Assembly: GCF_001507645.1 (NCBI RefSeq)
Contig: NZ_CP013909.1
Coordinates: 2,914,001-2,978,000, forward strand
DNA from: Hymenobacter sedentarius
Lineage (GTDB): Bacteria > Bacteroidota > Bacteroidia > Cytophagales > Hymenobacteraceae
Direction: 5' to 3'
DNA length: 64,000 nt
A program made the translations under genes and the position numbers. Below the pieces are notes generated by a model. The model searched no databases and had not been told where the DNA came from. It worked only from the letters and a program-made list of their open reading frames with translations. Within the stretch, counting starts at the first letter, position 1, and each line of letters begins with the position of its first letter. Below, one piece after another: positions 24,121 to 32,268 of this stretch.

Positions 24121-25233
24121 ATGATAAGCTTAGCATCTGGCTACGGAGATTTTGCAGTGCCCGCAGTGGCGATGGAAGCCGCCATCACAGTATTAGCCAG
24201 TGCCCAGCAGCGCCAGGCACCGCTAGCCGTGAGCCCGGCTGCCGGCACACCCGAGCTGCGCGAAGCGTTAGCCCAACGTTACCGCCAGCGCGGCGCCAGC
24301 CGCGTCACCGCCGAGCAAGTGCTGGTGACAGCCGGAGCCAAAACGGGCCTATTTGCCTTGCTCAGCGAAATGCTGCAGCAGGGTGATGACGTGCTGCTGC
24401 CCACACCCAACTGGTTCGGATTTTATGAGCTGGTTCGCCGGGCAGGAGGAATGCTGCGCACGCTGCCCCTCGCAGCGGCCGACAATTATGCCCTAAGCCC
24501 CGAAACCCTGCGGGCCAGGCTCACGCCGGCGACCCGGCTGCTCATTATCAGCAACCCCAACAACCCCACCGGCCGGGTGTACTCGCGGGCCGAATGGGCG
24601 GCGCTGCTGGCCGTTACCCGGGAGTTTCCGCAGCTGTGGGTGCTCAGCGATGAGATTTACGAAGGCATCTGCTTTGGCGCGGAGCCCGTTCCTACGCTGC
24701 TCGCCTTGCCCGACCCGCACCAGCGGCACGTGGTGGTGAGCGGCTTCTCTAAGTCTTTGGCGTTGGCGGGCTGGGGCGTGGGCTGCCTGGTGGCGCCGCC
24801 CGCGCTGGCGCGCCGCGTGGCGGCCCGGCTGTTTGGTACCGGCGTGGCCGTGCCGGTTCTAGCTCAAGCGGCGGCTCTGGCGGCTACGCAGCACGCCGAA
24901 GCCATTGGGGCGGGGCTGTGCGCGCAGCTGCTTCCCACACGGCATGTATTGCTGAGCGGGCTGGCGGCGTTGCCCGGGGCAGCTACGGGGGTGGCGCCCG
25001 AAGGCACATATTATGTGTTCGCCGATTTCACCCGCTTTCTGGACCCCGGGCTGCCTGCCACCGAAGCTTCGGCTCAACTGGTACGGCAACTGGCGGCGGG
25101 CGGGGTGGAGGTAGTAGACGGTGCTAGCTGCGGAGCGCCCGGTTTTGCGCGGCTTTCCTATGCGGTGCCCGAGGCGGCGCTCCGGCAGGCGTTGGCCCGA
25201 ATGCGGGAAGTGTTGGCTCCACTGGCGGTCTAA
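24121..25233 (+). CDS. PLP-dependent aminotransferase, class I/II
   Basis: 370 residues from the ATG at 24121; a GTG two codons upstream is equally open. Conserved points are VTAGAKTGLFALLS, PNWFGFYELV, ISNPNNPTGRVYS (the N-P-[ND] phosphate region), LSDEIYEGICFG (D of the pyridine contact) and SGFSKSLALAGWGVGC with the Schiff-base lysine. The C-terminal EGTYYVFADFT and arginine in GFARLSYA match aspartate/aromatic aminotransferase-like enzymes of subgroup I. Amino-acid specificity cannot be told. Stands alone between the egt pair and the MATE gene, 84 nt upstream of the latter. Confidence 0.9.
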   Translation: MISLASGYGDFAVPAVAMEAAITVLASAQQRQAPLAVSPAAGTPELREALAQRYRQRGASRVTAEQVLVTAGAKTGLFALLSEMLQQGDDVLLPTPNWFGFYELVRRAGGMLRTLPLAAADNYALSPETLRARLTPATRLLIISNPNNPTGRVYSRAEWAALLAVTREFPQLWVLSDEIYEGICFGAEPVPTLLALPDPHQRHVVVSGFSKSLALAGWGVGCLVAPPALARRVAARLFGTGVAVPVLAQAAALAATQHAEAIGAGLCAQLLPTRHVLLSGLAALPGAATGVAPEGTYYVFADFTRFLDPGLPATEASAQLVRQLAAGGVEVVDGASCGAPGFARLSYAVPEAALRQALARMREVLAPLAV

Positions 25234-25316
25234 AAACTTTCTCACCCCGGAAATACCTGGTTATCGCCGGGCCCGAAAGCCCGCGGCCGTACCTTTGTGC
25301 CCGGCGCGTTTGCCGG

Positions 25317-26708
25317 TTGATTTTGTTGTTTAAGTTGGAAAACCTTCGTCCGCATCTGCGCCCCACGCTGCTGCTCGCCCTGCCCGTCATGCTGTCGCAG
25401 CTGGGCCACGTGCTGGTAAATTTTGTTGATTCCGTGGTCGTGGGCCACATCGGCAAAGTGCCGCTGGCGGCCGTAGGCGTGGGCGTGAGCACCACCAGCG
25501 TGCTCCTGGTGCTGGGCGTGGGCCTGAGCATGGGCAGCGTGCCGTTGGTAGCCGCCGCTGACGGCCGCCGCGACTTGCCCGAGCTTGGCCGCCTGCTGGT
25601 GGCCTCGGTGTGGACCAACGCGCTGGCCGGGCTGGTGCTGGCCGGGTTGGGCCAGCTGGTGCCCCCGTTTCTGCACCTGCTGGGCCAGCCCCCCGAGGTG
25701 GTGGCCCTGGCCGGCCCGTGGGTGCAGGTCATCAGTTTGTCGCTGTTTCCGCTGATGGTGTTTCAGGGCTTTCGGGAGTTTGCCGAGGGGCTGGGGCTCA
25801 CGCGGCAAGCCATGTGGCTATCGATATTGGGCAACGTGCTCAATGGCCTGCTCTGCTACGCCCTGGTATATGGCCACCTGGGGCTGCCGGCCATGGGCAT
25901 GATGGGCTCGGCCTGGGCCACGCTCATGGCCCGCGGGCTGATGGCGGCCTTCATGGCTACCTACGTGCTGCGCGCCAAGCGCCTGCGGGCCGAGCGGGCG
26001 GCCGTAACCAGCTGGCTGCCCGTGGGCGCCACCGTGCGCCGGGTAGTGGACCTGGGCGCCCCCATCGGGGTGCAGATGGCGCTGGAAGTGGGCGCGTTCG
26101 GCTTGTCGCTGCTCATGGCAGGCTGGCTGGGCGTGACCACCGAGGCGGCGCACAAAGTGGCCATCGACGTGGCCAGCATGACGTACATGGCCGCCAGCGG
26201 CATTGCCGCGGCGGCCACCATCCGGGTGGGCAACCTGCGCGGGGCCGGCGACCTGAACGCGGCCCGGCACGCCGGCTTTGCCGCGTATTGGCTCACCTTT
26301 GGGTTCATGGGCACCATGGCCCTGCTGCTGATTTTCACCCGGCACCTGGTGCCGTACATCTACATCAGCGACCCGCAGGTGGTGGCGCAGGCGTCGACGC
26401 TGCTGCTCATTGCGGCCCTGTTTCAGGTATCCGATGGCTTGCAGGTGGTGGGGCTGGGCGCGTTGCGCGGGCTGGAAGACGTGAAAGTGCCTTCGGTGGT
26501 GGCCTTGCTGGCGTATTGGGCGGTGGCGCTGCCGCTGGGGTATTTCCTGGGCTTCAAGCTGCACATGGGCGCACCCGGCGTGTGGACGGGCCTGCTGGTG
26601 GGCCTGAGCATTGTGGCCACAGTACTGCTGCTGCGCTTCCGCCGCGAAACCGAGCCGGATTTTGCCGCGGCCCTGCCCGCCGCGGCCGAAGAGCGGGCCA
26701 CGGTGTAG
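25317..26708 (+). CDS. MATE family efflux transporter
   Basis: 463 residues with about 12 membrane helices. Family features are ALPVMLSQLGHVLVNFVDSV, VVGHIGKVPLAAVGVG near the N-terminus and the duplicated half starting at LGAPIGVQMALEVGAFGLS (residue 245). It exports cationic drugs or metabolites against Na+ or H+. No ATG exists before the first helix; I use a TTG at 25317, and another TTG three codons on is possible. TACCTTTG at about 25288 precedes it by 20 nt and would give a very short leader. The length is normal for the family. Confidence 0.9.
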   Translation: MILLFKLENLRPHLRPTLLLALPVMLSQLGHVLVNFVDSVVVGHIGKVPLAAVGVGVSTTSVLLVLGVGLSMGSVPLVAAADGRRDLPELGRLLVASVWTNALAGLVLAGLGQLVPPFLHLLGQPPEVVALAGPWVQVISLSLFPLMVFQGFREFAEGLGLTRQAMWLSILGNVLNGLLCYALVYGHLGLPAMGMMGSAWATLMARGLMAAFMATYVLRAKRLRAERAAVTSWLPVGATVRRVVDLGAPIGVQMALEVGAFGLSLLMAGWLGVTTEAAHKVAIDVASMTYMAASGIAAAATIRVGNLRGAGDLNAARHAGFAAYWLTFGFMGTMALLLIFTRHLVPYIYISDPQVVAQASTLLLIAALFQVSDGLQVVGLGALRGLEDVKVPSVVALLAYWAVALPLGYFLGFKLHMGAPGVWTGLLVGLSIVATVLLLRFRRETEPDFAAALPAAAEERATV

Positions 26709-26817
26709 CCCAGCGCCACAGGGAACTCGGAAAGTAATTTCTGTAGTTGGGACAATTTTTGCAGGGCGGCACGTGTTCAGCCGCGGAGCTCGGACTTTTT
26801 CCCACCCTACCATTTTT

Positions 26818-27402
26818 ATGCTTTCTTTTTTAACCTCCTTTCTGGCGGCAGCCACGCTGTTCCAGGGCCCGGCGGCGAAGCCTGCCCAAGCGGCTCCCGC
26901 AGCCGCCAAACCCGCGGCGGCCCCTATTGCCTGGTCGGCCAACCGCCCGCTCACCGTGGCCGATTTTCTGAGCCGGCCCAAACCCTACGAGCGTCTGGCC
27001 GCCCTCACGACTACCGATATAAAAGCCGGCGCCGCTTGCCGCGACTTCGTGTTTACCGGGACCGTGCAGGCCACGTTCGACCCGAACACCTCTTGGTTTC
27101 GGGACCCCAAGAACTTCACGCCCGCGCTGCTGCGCCACGAGCAGATGCACTTCGACCTGACGGAAGTGTACGCCCGCATCATGCGGCAGAAGCTGGTGGC
27201 CTTTCAGGCCAAAGTAGATTGCACCAAGCTGCAGCCGGCCTTCAACAACTTCACCAAGAGCGTGTACGCCGAGTGGGACCGGGAGCAAAACCGCTACGAC
27301 GTGGAAACCAACCACGGCCTGAATGCCGCGAAGCAGGCATACTGGGAAAAGCAAACCCAAACCAAGCTGGCTCAACTGCAGGCTTTTGCGGCCCAGGAAT
27401 AG
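26818..27402 (+). CDS. DUF922-like secreted putative zinc protease
   Basis: 194 residues from MLSFLTSFLAAATLF, a signal peptide followed by an Ala/Pro-rich linker to residue 36. The domain has ADFLSRPKPYERLAALTTTD, FDPNTSWFRDPKN and then LLRHEQMHFDLTEVYARIM, with an HExxH-type zinc motif (H107-E108-Q-M-H111). DUF922 proteins carry just this HEQxHF(D) motif and are predicted metalloproteases. The start is chosen for the signal sequence, although the frame is open to 26611. Activity is inferred only from the motif. The csaA gene starts 45 nt downstream. Confidence 0.83.
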   Translation: MLSFLTSFLAAATLFQGPAAKPAQAAPAAAKPAAAPIAWSANRPLTVADFLSRPKPYERLAALTTTDIKAGAACRDFVFTGTVQATFDPNTSWFRDPKNFTPALLRHEQMHFDLTEVYARIMRQKLVAFQAKVDCTKLQPAFNNFTKSVYAEWDREQNRYDVETNHGLNAAKQAYWEKQTQTKLAQLQAFAAQE

Positions 27403-27446
27403 CTTTTGGATATAAGCCGTTTGGGCGCCTTGCGCTACATTCGTCC

Positions 27447-27791
27447 ATGCCCGACGCTACTTTAACCTGGACTGAATTTGAGCGCGTGGACCTGCGCGTG
27501 GGTACCATTCGCGAGGCCCACCCGTTTCCCGAGGCCCGCCGGCCCGCGTACCAGTTGCTGATTGATTTCGGCCCGGAGATTGGGCTGAAAAAATCCAGTG
27601 CCCAAATCACGCACCACTACACGTTGGAGGCCCTCGTGGGCCGCCAAGTGGTGGCGGTGGTCAACTTTCCGCCCAAGCAAATCGGCAAATTCCGCTCCGA
27701 GGTACTGGTAACCGGCTTTGCCGATGCCGACGGCCACATTGTGCTGGCCGACGTGGCCGGACCGGTGCCGAATGGCAGCCGGCTTATTTAG
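27447..27791 (+). CDS. csaA: CsaA-type tRNA-binding protein
   Basis: 114 residues from MPDATLTWTEFERVDLRVGT, which contains the F-x-x-[VL]-D-[LM]-RVG opening of the EMAP/tRNA-binding OB fold; SSAQITHHYTLEALVGRQVV and VNFPPKQIGKFRSEVLV follow as in CsaA. In Bacillus CsaA has chaperone and export-related activity and binds tRNA as a homodimer. The frame runs open 137 codons upstream but overlaps the DUF922 gene; this start gives the expected length. A TACATTCG box lies 3 nt before the ATG. Its last 8 nt overlap the converging DUF4296 gene. Confidence 0.9.
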   Translation: MPDATLTWTEFERVDLRVGTIREAHPFPEARRPAYQLLIDFGPEIGLKKSSAQITHHYTLEALVGRQVVAVVNFPPKQIGKFRSEVLVTGFADADGHIVLADVAGPVPNGSRLI

Positions 27792-28197
27792 CCGGCTGGT
27801 TGTGCTGCGGCTCCTTGCTGTAGGCGGCACTGGCCGGGTCGAGCTTCTTTTCGCGCCGGCCCAGCGTATCAATCACGGCCTTGTAGATGTCGTCGAGGTC
27901 CTTGCCGTGGATGAAATAGTAGCGGTAGCTGCGCTGAAAAGCCGAATCGGTGGCCGCGCGCCTGGCGAGTAGCTGCTTTTCCTGCGACAGGTACAGCGCC
28001 CGGGCCGAATCGGGCTGGAGGCGGCTGCTTTCCACGCGCGCTTCGAGCACGTGCAAGTCGGCGAGCAGGGCTATCATCTTTTCTTTGGGGAGCAGGTCGG
28101 CGGGCTTGGGCGGCTCTTCGGGGCGCTGGCACGCGGGCAGGACCAGCAGGAGGGAGGGCAGCAGCACGCCCAGGCAACGACGACGGAATGATTTCAC
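27784..28197 (-). CDS. DUF4296 lipoprotein
   Basis: 137 residues from a GTG at 28197. The signal KSFRRRCLGVLLPSLLLVLP ends in the lipobox LPAC (C23). The domain reads LLPKEKMIALLADLHVLEAR, the conserved opening of DUF4296, with an AALYLSQEKQLL-like helix and YYFIHGKDLDDIYKAVIDTL at the end. A Bacteroidota family of unknown function. The ATG-initiated longer form would place the lipobox too far inside. A -7 box TAACTTTG ends 5 nt before the GTG. Divergent from the DUF58 gene and overlapping csaA by 8 nt at the 3' end. Confidence 0.85.
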   Translation of the reverse strand: MKSFRRRCLGVLLPSLLLVLPACQRPEEPPKPADLLPKEKMIALLADLHVLEARVESSRLQPDSARALYLSQEKQLLARRAATDSAFQRSYRYYFIHGKDLDDIYKAVIDTLGRREKKLDPASAAYSKEPQHNQPAK

Positions 28198-28202
28198 GGG
28201 GG

Positions 28203-28210
28203 CAAAGTTA
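28203..28210 (-). promoter_or_regulatory. Putative -7 box (TAACTTTG) of the DUF4296 gene
   Basis: On the minus strand TAACTTTG fits TAnnTTTG and ends 5 nt before the GTG start, so the transcript would be nearly leaderless. A weaker TAGCTTCG on the plus strand 7 nt before 28235 may serve the divergent DUF58 gene, placing both promoters within 37 nt. Confidence 0.4.
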
Positions 28211-28234
28211 CTCCCAAGCCGTAGCTTCGCCGCC

Positions 28235-29137
28235 ATGAACCCCTCCGTGCCCCCGGCCCTCACCGCCCTGGTGCGCCGCCTGCGCCACCTCGAAATCCGC
28301 ATTCGCAAGGCGGTAGAGGCCCAGCTACAGGGCGATTTTCACTCCGTATTCAAAGGCACGGGCCTGGAAGTCGACGATGTGCGCCTCTACCAATACGGCG
28401 ATGAGGTGCGCGCCATCGACTGGGCCGTGTCGAGCAAGGGCCACGGCACCTTCGTGAAAACCTACAAAGAGGAAAAGGAGCAGCAGGTGCTGGTGCTGCT
28501 CGACGTGAGTGCCTCGCTGGAAGTGGGCGACGGCCAGCGCCGCAAGCTCGATGTGGCCCGCGACATTGCGGGCCTGCTCGCGCTATCGGCCGCCCGCCAG
28601 GGCTCGGCGTTGGGCTTGTTTGCGTTCTCCGACCAAAAAGAGCTGTACCTGCCGCCCGGCAAGGGCCCGCGGGCCGCGTACGCCCTCATCCAGCGGCTGT
28701 TTGCGCTGCAGCCCCAGTCGCGGCGCACGGGGGTGGGCGCGGGCATCCGGCAGGCGCTGGGGCTGCTCAAGCGCCGCAGCCTGGTGGTGCTGATTTCGGA
28801 TTTTATCGACGGAAACTACGAGCGGGAGCTGGCCATGCTGGCCCAGCGCCACGACCTGATAGTGGTGCAAACCCTGGCCCCGCGCGAGCGGGACTTCCCG
28901 GCCCTGGGCATTGTGCCCCTGCGCGATACCGAAACCGGGCAGGTGCGCTGGGTCAACACCTCGTCCGACGATTTTCGGGCCCACGTGCAGTCCAATGCCG
29001 ACTACCAAGAGGCGCAGCTGGTGAACATCTGCCGCCGCAATCGCACGGGCTTTGTGTCGCTGAGCACCGAAGGCGACTTCGTGCCGCAGCTGGTAAACCT
29101 GTTCCGTCACCGCCGACAGTCTGGCCGCCGTGGGTAA
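28235..29137 (+). CDS. DUF58 domain protein of a Bat-like cluster
   Basis: 300 residues from MNPSVPPALTALVRRLRHLE. It has GDFHSVFKGTGLEVDDVRLY, then QYGDEVRAIDWAVSSKGHGT, the core of DUF58, followed by a VWA-like fold with a degenerate MIDAS (VLLDVSASLEVG instead of DxSxS is in fact D-V-S-A-S, so intact). It ends with GFVSLSTEGDFVPQLVNLFR. DUF58 proteins usually accompany MoxR ATPases and Bat proteins and are thought to form chaperone-like or aerotolerance complexes. No MoxR gene lies upstream here. The next gene starts 8 nt before this one stops, indicating translational coupling. Confidence 0.9.
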   Translation: MNPSVPPALTALVRRLRHLEIRIRKAVEAQLQGDFHSVFKGTGLEVDDVRLYQYGDEVRAIDWAVSSKGHGTFVKTYKEEKEQQVLVLLDVSASLEVGDGQRRKLDVARDIAGLLALSAARQGSALGLFAFSDQKELYLPPGKGPRAAYALIQRLFALQPQSRRTGVGAGIRQALGLLKRRSLVVLISDFIDGNYERELAMLAQRHDLIVVQTLAPRERDFPALGIVPLRDTETGQVRWVNTSSDDFRAHVQSNADYQEAQLVNICRRNRTGFVSLSTEGDFVPQLVNLFRHRRQSGRRG

Positions 29138-30053
29138 GTACAGCAGCATTGGCAAAGCCGTGAGCTGCCTGGCGCTCAGCCTGCTGCTCGGCAGCCCGGC
29201 CAGGGCGCAGGCGGGTCCCCCGGCAGGCCTGCAGGGCCGCTTTCTGAAGAAAACCGTGCTGGTAGGGGAGCCGCTGGACTATGAGCTGAGGTACGAGCAC
29301 GAGCCGGGCCTGGAGGTGGTATTTCCGGACTCGCTGGCGCGTTTTGCGCCGTTTGAGTACACCGGCAAAACGTACTTCCCCACGCGTACCCGCCAGGGCC
29401 GCAGCCTCGACCGGACCATTTACCACCTGCGCACCTTTCGCCTCGATTCGGTGCAGTCGCTGGCCCTGCCGGTGGCCGTGCTGCGGGGCCCCGATACGCT
29501 GAGCGTGGCGCCGCCGCCCAGCCAGGTTCGCCTGCGGCGCACTGCCGCCTCGGCGCCGGCCACGGCCGACCTCCCGCCGCTTCGCCAGAACCTAACCCTG
29601 GTGCCCGTCGAGCCCGTGTTTAATTACCCGTATTGGCTGGCGGGGGCGGCGGTTGTGCTGCTGCTGCTGGGGGGCGGGGCGGCACTGTTCCGGCGGCGGC
29701 TCACGCGGCGCTACCAAGCCTACAAGCTGAGCAAAAACCACCGTTACTTTCTGGCTCAATTTGCCCGCCACGTGGAGCGGTTCGACTTATCCCGCTCGGC
29801 CACCAACGTGGAGCGGGCAGTGGTGCTCTGGAAAAACTACCTCGCAGGACTGGAAAACAGCGAGTTGAGCTCGTTTACCACCCGCGAAATCGTGGCGTAC
29901 TTCGAAAACGACATTGACGTGCGCAATGCCTTGAGCGCGACCGATAAAGTGATTTACGGCAACCTGCAAACCGAAGACGCCAAAGAGGTGGACCGCGCCT
30001 TTCAGCGCCTGCGGGGTTTTGCCGAACGGCGCTATACCTCGCTGGTTGGGTAG
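29130..30053 (+). CDS. Bat-cluster membrane protein, signal peptide plus one membrane helix
   Basis: 307 residues from a GTG at 29130 that overlaps the DUF58 gene by 8 nt. A signal peptide (to about residue 26, ending ARAQA) is followed by a beta-rich extracytoplasmic domain (KKTVLVGEPLDYELRYEHEP), one membrane helix at about residues 168-188 (WLAGAAVVLLLLGGGAAL) and a cytoplasmic helical tail with FTTREIVAYFENDIDVRNAL. Position between DUF58 and BatA genes and this layout recall BatD/DUF4381-like partners, but I cannot place it firmly. It probably acts with its neighbours as an envelope-anchored partner. Confidence 0.85.
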   Translation: MGKYSSIGKAVSCLALSLLLGSPARAQAGPPAGLQGRFLKKTVLVGEPLDYELRYEHEPGLEVVFPDSLARFAPFEYTGKTYFPTRTRQGRSLDRTIYHLRTFRLDSVQSLALPVAVLRGPDTLSVAPPPSQVRLRRTAASAPATADLPPLRQNLTLVPVEPVFNYPYWLAGAAVVLLLLGGGAALFRRRLTRRYQAYKLSKNHRYFLAQFARHVERFDLSRSATNVERAVVLWKNYLAGLENSELSSFTTREIVAYFENDIDVRNALSATDKVIYGNLQTEDAKEVDRAFQRLRGFAERRYTSLVG

Positions 30054-30115
30054 CCTACGCACAAATGGTTCGTTGAGCTAATCTGCTGTCATTTATTCGG
30101 CTGTCATATAATCGG

Positions 30116-30203
30116 CTGTCATGCCGAGCGCAGCGAAGCATCTTATCAGGCCAGCATGACTCGTTCAGCGGGGATAAGATGTTTCGCTGCGCTCGGCATG
30201 ACA
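30116..30203. repeat. Palindromic repeat, family A (copy 2, reverse orientation)
   Basis: CTGTCATGCCGAGCGCAGCG at 30116 pairs with CGCTGCGCTCGGCATGACA ending 30203. The loop AGCATGACTCGTTCAGCGG is the reverse complement type of the loops in copies 1 and 4, so this copy lies in the opposite orientation. CGGCTGTCAT is repeated just before it. It separates the DUF58 pair from the batA-like gene. Confidence 0.85.
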
Positions 30204-30314
30204 AAAGGCGCGGTAGCGACAACAGTGGTTTAGCTCAACCCGAAGAACAACGACTGCTACTGAAGCTCGAGCCTCCCAGCATTCATTTCCCCATAATGCC
30301 ACAGGCGCCGCACC

Positions 30315-31364
30315 GTGGCGACTTCCTACCTTCGCGGTTGCTTGAACGACTTTTTTAACCTTCTGCGCTACACCACCCTGGCCGGCTACCAGTGGCAGGA
30401 GCCGCGGTTGCTGCTGCTCATCGTGGCGGTGCCGCTGCTGTTTGTGCTGCGCCGGGTGCTGGCCCGCCGCCGGGCCCAGGTGGGGGTAGCTTTCGGCCCC
30501 GGCCTGCTGCCGCGCGATTGGGTGGCGGCCTTGCGCTTCGTGCCCGATGTGGTGCTGGGCCTGGCGCTCAGCTTTGGCATTGTGGCGCTGGCCCGGCCCC
30601 AGCGCACCGACGAGCGGGTGGAGCAGTCGGGCCGCGGCATCGACCTGGTGCTGGCCCTCGACGTGTCGGGCTCCATGGAAATCCAGGACCTGCGGCCCAA
30701 CCGCCTGGAAGCGGCCAAGCGCATTGCCACCGACTTCCTGAAAACGCGCGTGGGCGACCGGCTGGCCCTGGTGGCCTTTGCCGGCGAGGCCTTCTCGCTG
30801 GCCCCCCTCACCACCGACTACGACCTGCTGCGTGAAGACCTGGCCGCCCTGCGCGTGGGCATGATTAAGCTCGACGGCACGGCCATTGGCACGGCGCTGG
30901 GCGTGGCCACCAACCGCCTGCGCGAGTCCACGGCGAAGTCGCGGGTGTGCATCTTGCTGTCCGATGGCGAGAATAACGCCGGCAGCCTCGACCCGCTGCT
31001 GGCCGCCCAACTGGCCCATGCTTTCGGCATCCGCATCTACACCATTGGGCTGGGCAAAGACGGCTTTGTGCCCTACGGGCAGGACTCCTTGGGCCGCACG
31101 CGCTATGTGCAAACCCGCCTCGACGAAACCACCATGCGCCAGCTGGCCTCGGCCGCCGAAGGCCAGTTTTTCCGGGCCACGGACACGGCCGGCCTGCGCG
31201 AAGTTTTCAAGCAGATTAACCGCCTCGAAAAGTCCGAAATCAAGCAGCTGCGCTTCCGCAATACCAAGGATTTTTACCTGCCGTACCTGTGGCTGTCCAT
31301 CGGCCTCTGGCTGCTCTGGCTGGGGCTGCGAAGCACGTTTTTGAGCAATCCACTGGAGGATTAA
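30315..31364 (+). CDS. batA: BatA-like VWA domain membrane protein
   Basis: 349 residues from a GTG at 30315. A TACCTTCG box at 30327-30334 lies inside this reading, so a TTG at 30342 may be the true start. Membrane helices lie at about 31-45, 76-93 and 322-339. The VWA domain between the second and third has the MIDAS motif LALDVSGSMEIQD (D116, S118, S120), a threonine in FSLAPLTTDYD and the late aspartate in LLSDGENNAGS. ARPQRTDERVEQSGRGID is the Bat signature just before it. BatA is part of the Bacteroides aerotolerance set; here BatB/C and MoxR are not adjacent. Confidence 0.9.
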   Translation: MATSYLRGCLNDFFNLLRYTTLAGYQWQEPRLLLLIVAVPLLFVLRRVLARRRAQVGVAFGPGLLPRDWVAALRFVPDVVLGLALSFGIVALARPQRTDERVEQSGRGIDLVLALDVSGSMEIQDLRPNRLEAAKRIATDFLKTRVGDRLALVAFAGEAFSLAPLTTDYDLLREDLAALRVGMIKLDGTAIGTALGVATNRLRESTAKSRVCILLSDGENNAGSLDPLLAAQLAHAFGIRIYTIGLGKDGFVPYGQDSLGRTRYVQTRLDETTMRQLASAAEGQFFRATDTAGLREVFKQINRLEKSEIKQLRFRNTKDFYLPYLWLSIGLWLLWLGLRSTFLSNPLED

Positions 31365-31388
31365 CGTAGTTCGTTGTTATTAAAAGCA

Positions 31389-31489
31389 CGTCATGCTGAG
31401 CGCAGCCGAAGCATCTCGCGTGGAGGAGTAATCCAATCGTCAGGATTAGTGACTGCACGTGAGATGCTTCGGCTGCGCTCAGCATGACG
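31389..31489. repeat. Palindromic repeat, family A subtype II (copy 3)
   Basis: CGTCATGCTGAGCGCAGCCG at 31389 pairs with CGGCTGCGCTCAGCATGACG ending 31489. The inner arm is CATCTCGCGTG and the loop includes AGTAATCCAATCGTCAGGAT, both shared with copy 5 but not with the TTATC-type copies. Confidence 0.85.
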
Positions 31490-31511
31490 GTATTATTTCA
31501 CTCGTTTAAAA

Positions 31512-32180
31512 ATGTCCATCGCCGACAATATACACCGCATCGAAAAGGAGCTAGCTGGCACAGGAGCCCGGCTGGTCGTGGTTACCAAAACGCACCCCGT
31601 CGAGAAACTGCAGGAAGCGTATGACGCCGGCGCGCGCATGTTCGGCGAAAACCGGCCCCAGGAAATGGCGGCCAAACAGCCCAACCTGCCCGCCGATGTG
31701 GAGTGGCACCTCATCGGCCAGCTCCAGACCAACAAGGTGAAGCTGCTGGCGCCCTTTGTGCACACCGTGCAAAGCATTGACAGCCTGAAGCTGCTGCGGG
31801 AGCTGGATAAGCACGCCGCCGCGCACCACCGCGTCATCAACGGGCTGCTGCAGTTCCACATCGCCCAGGAGGAAACCAAATCCGGCCTGACGCTGGCCGA
31901 AGCCGAAGAAATGCTTACTTCGGCGGAATACAAACAGCTCAAGCACGTGCGCCTGACCGGGGTGATGGGCGTGGCCACGTTCACTCCCGACGAAACCCGG
32001 CTGCGTCAGGAATTCCGGCAACTCCGTGGGTACTTCGAGCACTTAAAAGCGGCCTATTTCGCTTCGGAGCCAGCGTTTTGCGAAATATCGATGGGCATGA
32101 GCGGCGACTACCCGCTGGCCGTGGCCGAAGGCAGCACGCTGGTGCGGGTGGGCAGTGCCATCTTCGGCAGCCGCGGCTAA
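31512..32180 (+). CDS. YggS family PLP homeostasis protein
   Basis: 222 residues. The PLP lysine is K26 in RLVVVTKTHPVEKLQEAYDA. FGENRPQEMAAKQ, WHLIGQLQTNKVK, HTVQSIDS and ISMGMSGDYPLAV with STLVRVGSAIFGSRG at the C-terminus are the family's conserved blocks. It is a fold-type III, TIM-barrel PLP-binding protein without known catalysis that buffers PLP and affects amino-acid and keto-acid balance. The C-terminal G-x-x-R glycine loop for phosphate is intact. It starts 22 nt after hairpin copy 3 and is monocistronic or joined to the acyltransferase (88 nt gap). Confidence 0.95.
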   Translation: MSIADNIHRIEKELAGTGARLVVVTKTHPVEKLQEAYDAGARMFGENRPQEMAAKQPNLPADVEWHLIGQLQTNKVKLLAPFVHTVQSIDSLKLLRELDKHAAAHHRVINGLLQFHIAQEETKSGLTLAEAEEMLTSAEYKQLKHVRLTGVMGVATFTPDETRLRQEFRQLRGYFEHLKAAYFASEPAFCEISMGMSGDYPLAVAEGSTLVRVGSAIFGSRG

Positions 32181-32268
32181 GCCAGTCCGGGCGGCAGGGT
32201 AGGGCCGGGGCGGGCCGCACGGCGGTCGAAATTCTCCTATCTTTCCCGCTTCTGCTGCTCTTCCGGTT

